A stretch of DNA of 64,000 nt, from NCBI GenBank assembly GCA_937978655.1, contig CALJUX010000088.1, forward strand, positions 26,222 to 90,221, written 5' to 3'. A model generated the notes under the pieces. That model worked only from the letters and a program-made list of their open reading frames with translations, did not search any database and was not told where the DNA came from. The position numbers and the translations under genes were made by a program. This document shows positions 59,243 through 64,000 of this stretch, piece by piece. The DNA is from an uncultured Chromatiaceae bacterium (GTDB lineage: Bacteria; Pseudomonadota; Gammaproteobacteria; Enterobacterales; Alteromonadaceae). Numbering within the stretch: position 1 is the stretch's first letter; each line of letters starts with the position of its first letter.

Positions 59243-60496
59243 GTGAGACAACATTGGATGTGGCTGATAGCTGCCACAATCAGCACACAAGTCTTACAGT
59301 TTGTCACAATGTGGTTGTTGGCACGTTGGTATACGCCAGCGGATATTGGCTTGTTGTCACAGTTCAGTGCTTATGTCCTGTTATTTGTCCCTTGGGCCGG
59401 TGCTTGTTTTCCCTCCGCTTTGGCTTTAGCTGCCGCGACTGATCGAACTTCATTGTTTCAGTTAAGTACCCTGGCCATATTGTGCAGTGCAGTCGCCGGC
59501 AGTCTGCTGTTGCCTTTGTTGCACGCGCAGTTGTGGCAGGCGATGGCCCTGCCAACGGTCATGCTGCTGCTCAGCGTTTTTGCCGCTATTGTAGCCGCCT
59601 GTCTGTTTGCGGCGTTGCAACAATGGAACTACAGCCAACAGCATTTTGTTGTCGTCGCGAAAATTATGCTGGTCAGTGCCATGCTACTGGCTGCCGGCCG
59701 TATTCTGCTTGGTATGCAGGGCACTGCTATCACCTTGCTGATTGGGCTGACACTCGCTGTACCTGGATTATCATTGCTACTGTTAGCGGTTTGCACGGGT
59801 TTTCCGCAGTGGCGCCAGCGCTTAGATCAGGGCTTAATCCGTCGTTTGTTGCAGCAATATCGCGAGTTTCCGCGTTATCAGATGCCACAACAAATGCTGA
59901 ATGCCTTTTCGCAGAACTTGCCATTGCTGATGTTGGGGATTTGGTATTCGGCGACAGATGCCGGTTTTTATGGCCTGGCTTTGGCTTGTCTCGGAGCGCC
60001 GGCGCTGCTGGTCAATCGCTCGGTGGGTGATGTCATTTTTCCCCGTTTTGCCCGGTTAAAAGATCAGCCCGCGCAGTTATCTGCGTTGTTTATACGCAGC
60101 AGTTTGCTGTTGTTGGCTCTCAGCACATTGCCGTTTTTACTGTTTCTGAGCGCCGGGCCCGAATTATTCAGCTGGATATTTGGCAGTGCCTGGTGGCAGG
60201 CCGGACAATTTGCCCAGCTGCTCGCGCCCTGGTTTTGGCTGGTTGGCGTCAATGCGCCGGCACTAAAATTGTTAATTGTCTTGCAGCAACAAAAACGCAC
60301 TTTGCAACTGAATGTGCTGACTTTTGTGCTGCGTACTATGGCTGTGTATCTGTGTGGCACTGCAGATATTGATGTGCTGACCACAATTAAGTTATTGTCT
60401 GCTATTGGTATTTTTCATAATCTTGTTGTGCTGGCGTTGGCTTTTTATTCAGTCAAAGCGCAGTGTCGTCGTGTTGCAGAGGACATATGCCGGTAA
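59243..60496 (+). CDS. Second MOP/PST-family polysaccharide flippase
   Basis: The 417-residue polytopic protein has about 12 hydrophobic segments, starting WMWLIAATISTQVLQFVTMWLLARWYTPADIGLLS and including the family-like FPRYQMPQQMLNAFSQNLPLLML and ALACLGAPALLVNRSVGDVIFPRFARL stretches. It should flip a lipid-linked glycan, separately from wzx at 33835. I place the start at the GTG 59243 (RQHW...), 11 bases after GAGG; ATG 59258 is possible. The stop overlaps the next gene by 10 bases. Confidence 0.86.
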   Translation: MRQHWMWLIAATISTQVLQFVTMWLLARWYTPADIGLLSQFSAYVLLFVPWAGACFPSALALAAATDRTSLFQLSTLAILCSAVAGSLLLPLLHAQLWQAMALPTVMLLLSVFAAIVAACLFAALQQWNYSQQHFVVVAKIMLVSAMLLAAGRILLGMQGTAITLLIGLTLAVPGLSLLLLAVCTGFPQWRQRLDQGLIRRLLQQYREFPRYQMPQQMLNAFSQNLPLLMLGIWYSATDAGFYGLALACLGAPALLVNRSVGDVIFPRFARLKDQPAQLSALFIRSSLLLLALSTLPFLLFLSAGPELFSWIFGSAWWQAGQFAQLLAPWFWLVGVNAPALKLLIVLQQQKRTLQLNVLTFVLRTMAVYLCGTADIDVLTTIKLLSAIGIFHNLVVLALAFYSVKAQCRRVAEDICR

Positions 60497-62061
60497 ATTT
60501 ACAGCTGAGCCGATATCGCTGGCAGCGCAGTCACTCTGGCCAGGTGATGCTGCATGGCACTTTTATTTATCAGGCCCGTCAGCTGGATGCCGATGCTCTG
60601 GCGTTGTTATTGTTCAGCTGTGAACCCGTGCAATGGAGCAGTATGCTGGCAGAGGCCAGTGGCCATTTTGCCGTTATCGTCCAGCACCAATGTGACACCT
60701 GGCTCATCAGCGACTATGTCCGCAGTACCGCCTTGTTTTATCGCCAGCAGCCGATGGATGACGGTTGCAGCCTGATCATAATTAGCGATGACTGGCAGAG
60801 TCTGACAAAAAACGATCCGATAGTGCAGGCCAATGCCGCAGTGTTTGATGAATTCCAGGCGCTTGGTTATGTGACAGGCGCAGAAACGCTCAGTGCAGAC
60901 ATCCAACAAGTAGAAGCGGCCCATCTGGTTAAAATGAGCGACTCGGGACTCTTTGCTGAGCGTTACCAGACATTTGTCCGCACGCCTGACGCCGGTCTGT
61001 CTTACCCCGCGAGTTTGCGCACACTTGAGCAGTTGATGAATGCATTGGCCGCACAATGTGTTGCACAAGCGGCAGGACGTCAGATTGTGTTGCCACTCAG
61101 TGGCGGTTATGACTCACGGGCTTTATTGCTGGCGCTGGTCGGGACCGGTTATCCACATATCTTTTGTTTTACCTTCGGTGCCAGCGGCAGCGCCGAAATG
61201 GCGGTAGCAAAGCTGCTGAGTACGCAGTGCAAAGTGCCGTGGCAGCCGGTGTTTTATGATGCGCCGATGTGGCGGCGGTTAAGAAACGATGCCGAGTTTG
61301 CCCGCTATTTGTGTTTTGTCAGTAATGGTGTGGCGGCGCCAAATGTACAGGTCTGGCCAGCGCTGCAGCAATTAACCCAATTAAAACTGATCCACCCCGA
61401 TGCGCTCTGTATCCCAGGACACACCGGCGATTTCGTCTCCGGTGGCCATTTGATCCAGGACGAACGGCCAGTGGCGGAAGTCCCACTCGCTGCCATCGCC
61501 AGGCTGATATTTAATCGTCATTATCAGCTGCATCGTGACTTTCGCCGCAAAGCGGCCTGTTTGCTGCGGATTGAACAGCAATTACAACGTCTGCTGGCAG
61601 GCCTGCCGGACAGTGTGACGGTTGAACAACTGGCTGAAAGTTGGAACTGGCAGGAGCGGCAGTCAAAATTTATTGTCAATTCAAACCGTTACTATGAGTT
61701 TTTCGGTTTAGACTGGTGGATGCCATTCTGGCAGCGCGATTTTGTCCGCTTTTGGCAAATGCAGCCTCGAGAGCATTTAATCCGGCAGAAATTATGGCGG
61801 GATTTTGTTGACCAACAATGTCTGAAGATGGGATTACCGCAAGTGCAGGGCAATGCCGGTAAAGCTCAGCGCTACCCAGGTTGGTTACAACAGGGCCTGA
61901 ATTACTTTTTTGACCAGAATCGATTGATGAGCTTGATTCCATTTCATTTATGGGTATCTTACCGGCTGAAACTGACCCGGCGCCACGGCACTTTGTTTAG
62001 CTATCTCGGCGCTAAGGTGCTGCAACGCCTCGGTGTAAAAACGCGCCCACACGAGAATTAA
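60487..62061 (+). CDS. Asparagine-synthetase-related protein without glutaminase cysteine
   Basis: The 524-residue protein has an N-terminal part resembling the class II glutaminase fold (ASGHFAVIVQHQCDTWLISDYVRST) but starts MPVN, with no Cys2, so it cannot release ammonia from glutamine. The C-terminal synthetase-like domain keeps the PP-loop LPLSGGYDSRA (SGGYDS at 205-210) and ends in a region rich in aromatic residues (YYEFFGLDWWMPFWQRDF). Such proteins occur in exopolysaccharide and sugar-modification loci. It may activate a carboxyl group through adenylation with a non-ammonia acceptor (inference). ATG 60487 lies inside the flippase gene after AGAGGA. Confidence 0.82.
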   Translation: MPVNLQLSRYRWQRSHSGQVMLHGTFIYQARQLDADALALLLFSCEPVQWSSMLAEASGHFAVIVQHQCDTWLISDYVRSTALFYRQQPMDDGCSLIIISDDWQSLTKNDPIVQANAAVFDEFQALGYVTGAETLSADIQQVEAAHLVKMSDSGLFAERYQTFVRTPDAGLSYPASLRTLEQLMNALAAQCVAQAAGRQIVLPLSGGYDSRALLLALVGTGYPHIFCFTFGASGSAEMAVAKLLSTQCKVPWQPVFYDAPMWRRLRNDAEFARYLCFVSNGVAAPNVQVWPALQQLTQLKLIHPDALCIPGHTGDFVSGGHLIQDERPVAEVPLAAIARLIFNRHYQLHRDFRRKAACLLRIEQQLQRLLAGLPDSVTVEQLAESWNWQERQSKFIVNSNRYYEFFGLDWWMPFWQRDFVRFWQMQPREHLIRQKLWRDFVDQQCLKMGLPQVQGNAGKAQRYPGWLQQGLNYFFDQNRLMSLIPFHLWVSYRLKLTRRHGTLFSYLGAKVLQRLGVKTRPHEN

Positions 62062-62065
62062 TGTT

Positions 62066-63121
62066 ATGTCTGTACGTCGAGCGGCCAGCAGAGTGTTTTC
62101 ACTGCGGCAGAAAATGTGGATAAAAGCCCAAATGTATCAGGGCAAAACCTTGTTGCTGCGCGCGTTTGCTGGTCATGGCTGGCTGGCGTCGTTGTATTAT
62201 TGCTTATTTGACCGCAGTTTTGACCGGGAGCATCTGGCGGTGCTGCGTGGTCAACTGGCGTTTAAGGCGTCTAATCTGCATCCCGCCGATAGCAGCCCGT
62301 TGTTGCGTCGTAATGTCCATCGTTTGGAAAAGGGCTTGCTGATGCGCCCGCAACGCCCGGTGTTTGCCGAAGATTACATTGCTGAAACTGTTGATATCTT
62401 TGTCAAAGCCAGTGTTCAGCCAGATTTTTCTGTCACAGAACTTGGCTGGGCGCACGATGTGTTACAACGTTATTTTTCGACCGTAAACCACACGGCGCTG
62501 GTCGGTGCGGCGTATCAGCATTTTCAAACCGCACAGGTACCAGCCGGCGGTACTAAGGTGCCTTTTTCTCATCAGCAACTGGCAGGTACTACAGTGACTT
62601 ACGCTGATTTCCTGCAGTTATGCCAGCGGCGTCATTCGGTACGCTGGTTCGACGGGAGGGCACCGGAGCGCTCAGATATTGTCCGTGCAATTGCTGCGGC
62701 AGCTCAGGCGCCATCAGCCTGTAACCGGCAGCCGTTCTCTTTTCGGCTGTTTTACGGCCAGCAAGCGCATGCCATCGCTGAGCTCGCGATGGGCACTGTT
62801 GGTTTTGCCAGCAACATTCCGGCGTTACTGGTTGTGGTCGGCGATTTGTCCGCCTATAAAGAAACCCGCGACCGTCATCTGATTTATATCGATGCATCGC
62901 TTGCTGCGATGCAGTTGATGTTGGCATTAGAAACCTTGGGGCTGGCAAGCTGCCCGATTAACTGGCCCGATATCGAAGTCAGAGAAGCGCGGATGCAAAA
63001 GGCGCTGGAGCTTGATGAATTCGAACGTCCGGTGATGTTAATCGCTGCGGGCTACGCCGATCCGGCAGGCCTGGTGGCCTACTCAGAGAAAAAACCTGCG
63101 GAGCTGTTGTTGCATGACTAA
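62066..63121 (+). CDS. Nitroreductase-family protein with N-terminal extension
   Basis: The C-terminal part (residues about 180-345) is an FMN-binding nitroreductase fold with CQRRHSVRWFDGRAPERSDI, AAAAQAPSACNRQPFSFRLF and a final ASLAAMQLMLALETLGLASCPINW. The first 175 residues are basic, helical and of no recognised family, apart from RNVHRLEKGLLMRPQRPVF, seen in nitroreductase-type proteins of glycan loci. Such proteins often precede polysaccharide pyruvyl transferase genes, as here with an 8-base overlap. The substrate is unknown; a redox modification of a sugar or lipid carrier is one idea. Confidence 0.83.
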   Translation: MSVRRAASRVFSLRQKMWIKAQMYQGKTLLLRAFAGHGWLASLYYCLFDRSFDREHLAVLRGQLAFKASNLHPADSSPLLRRNVHRLEKGLLMRPQRPVFAEDYIAETVDIFVKASVQPDFSVTELGWAHDVLQRYFSTVNHTALVGAAYQHFQTAQVPAGGTKVPFSHQQLAGTTVTYADFLQLCQRRHSVRWFDGRAPERSDIVRAIAAAAQAPSACNRQPFSFRLFYGQQAHAIAELAMGTVGFASNIPALLVVVGDLSAYKETRDRHLIYIDASLAAMQLMLALETLGLASCPINWPDIEVREARMQKALELDEFERPVMLIAAGYADPAGLVAYSEKKPAELLLHD

Positions 63122-63954
63122 GTCGTTATTTGTCGAGATCCGGGGTGTACAATTTGTCAACAAAGGGGCCGAATTGATGTTATTGGCCTGTATGGATGCC
63201 ATTTTGCAGCAATATCCCCAGGCACAGATTGTCCTGGCGCCCAATCGGAATTCACCATATCGCAGTCGCGCTTTGCTCGGTGCATTGCAAAAAGTGATGT
63301 TCAGGGTACGCGGCTTTGATTTTAATGTGCTGAGTTATCTTATCCCAAAATCTGTGCGGGCCGTGCTGCGCGAGCGTTTTGGCCTGGTGTTTGAGCCGGA
63401 TATCGACGTGGTGATCGATGCATCAGGTTTTGCCTACGGAGACCAGTGGGGCGGACGCAATGTCAAAGCGATGGTCAGCGAATTACATCGTCTGCGTCGT
63501 CAGCATAAAATTTATGTGTTCATGCCACAGGCTTTTGGACCTTTTTCAGCACCTGCTGAGCGACATTTGTTGGCAAACGCATTGCCAAAAGCAGCCTTGG
63601 TTTGCGCCCGTGATTCGCAGAGTTTTGCCTATCTGCAGCCATTGTGCCCGCAACCGCCGTTGGTACAGTATGGCGACTTCACCAATCTGGTGCTGCCGGT
63701 TCGCCCACAGAACTTACCCGAAGTCCGTTATGGCTTAATCATTCCTAATTCAGCCATGGTTAATCCGAAGAAGAACTACAATGCGAACTGGATTGAAAAT
63801 TACCTGCGGGTATTACAACTGCATGTTGTTGCGATGAAAGCGCTCGGCATCCAGCCCGTGGTACTGAATCATGAAGGGCCTGCTGATTTGAATATTTGCT
63901 TGAAAATCAGCCAGATGAATGACAATCTTCAGGTGGTCAATGAATCTGATGCCA
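63114..63954 (+). CDS. Polysaccharide pyruvyl transferase family protein, 3' end missing
   Basis: The 280 genuine residues start with FVEIRGVQFVNKGAELMLLAC, the N-terminal nucleotide-fold motif of the CsaB-like family, and include DVVIDASGFAYGDQWG, YVFMPQAFGPFSAPAERHLL, VCARDSQSFAYLQ and NHEGPADLN. Family members transfer pyruvate from phosphoenolpyruvate to form ketals on sugars. The gene is cut at 63954 where adapter sequence begins; an apparent stop at 63975-63977 lies in the adapter and is not real. At least the last fifth is missing. Confidence 0.88.
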
Positions 63955-64000
63955 AGATCGGAAGAGCACACGTCTGAACTCCAGTCACGAATCACCATCT
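63955..64000 (+). other. Illumina TruSeq adapter and index contamination
   Basis: Bases 63955-63988 are the 34-base TruSeq read adapter (begins AGATCGGAAGAGC, ends CCAGTCAC), followed by an eight-base index-like GAATCACC (63989-63996) and ATCT, the first bases of the P7 end. Reverse translation of this stretch gives the known contaminant peptide DWSSDVCSSDL. It is not genomic and should be trimmed. Confidence 0.98.

Noticed and set aside
59089..59442. Reading frame of 117 residues spanning the non-coding region and the flippase start
   Set aside because: It has no ribosome site, crosses the terminator-like hairpin and overlaps the better-supported flippase in another frame.
63813..63998. Reverse-strand reading frame of 61 residues containing DWSSDVCSSDL
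   Set aside because: It arises from the sequencing adapter and the antisense strand of the pyruvyl transferase gene, a known contaminant pattern.
1..64000. CRISPR arrays, insertion sequences, tRNA or rRNA genes, prophage or toxin-antitoxin genes
   Set aside because: I looked for regularly spaced repeats, transposase motifs and RNA gene signatures and saw none.

Overview
The window is a gammaproteobacterial chromosome segment, about mid-50s % G+C by eye. Its flagellar/chemotaxis gene order (fliI-J-K-L-M-N-O-P-Q-R-flhB-flhA-F-G-fliA-cheY-Z-A-B-motC-motD-parC-parP-cheW-DUF2802) is the one found in polarly flagellated Pseudomonas, Shewanella, Vibrio, Alteromonas and Rheinheimera relatives. Together with an Slr4-like surface protein and an OtnA-like exporter, this suggests an aquatic Alteromonadales/Chromatiaceae-type bacterium (for example near Rheinheimera). 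The genus is inference. Every gene I can support lies on the + strand.

Region 1 (1-22727) is the late part of a flagellar/chemotaxis supercluster. It holds the 3' end of fliI, hook-length control and C-ring genes, the type III export gate, the polar-placement pair flhF/flhG, sigma-28 (fliA), the core chemotaxis signalling genes, a second stator pair (motC/motD) and the polar array-positioning genes parC/parP. A good sigma-54 promoter match precedes flhA.

Region 2 (22896-47248) is a Wzx/Wzy-type surface polysaccharide locus. UDP-sugar genes (wecB, wbpP/tviC-like, wbpO/tviB-like), rmlB and rmlA followed by a VioA/VioB-like pair instead of rmlC/rmlD, an AsnB-type amidotransferase, a PglC-type phosphoglycosyl transferase, five glycosyltransferases, a Wzx flippase, an EpsG-like Wzy, a large SLBB exporter and a Wzz regulator are all present. 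The predicted glycan contains an amidated HexNAc-uronic acid and a 4-acetamido-4,6-dideoxyhexose (inference). An ATP-grasp/HAD/aminotransferase trio has no obvious assigned product.

Region 3 (47281-58868) is the most interesting part. It is a compact type II secretion operon in non-canonical order (G-E-F-H-I-J-K-L-M-C-D), with a lipoprotein secretin and no pilotin, gspN or prepilin peptidase. Immediately downstream, with its own strong promoter, highly-expressed-type codon use and a 13-bp-stem terminator, is a Sec-exported 472-residue protein that looks like an S-layer subunit of the Slr4 type. I read this as a dedicated secretion system for a crystalline surface protein, embedded between two glycan loci.

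Region 4 (58869-63954) begins with a 374-bp non-coding stretch rich in inverted repeats and a possible attenuator. It continues with a second flippase, an asparagine-synthetase-like protein without the glutaminase cysteine, an N-terminally extended nitroreductase and a truncated polysaccharide pyruvyl transferase. The last 46 bases (63955-64000) are Illumina TruSeq adapter and index sequence, not biology.
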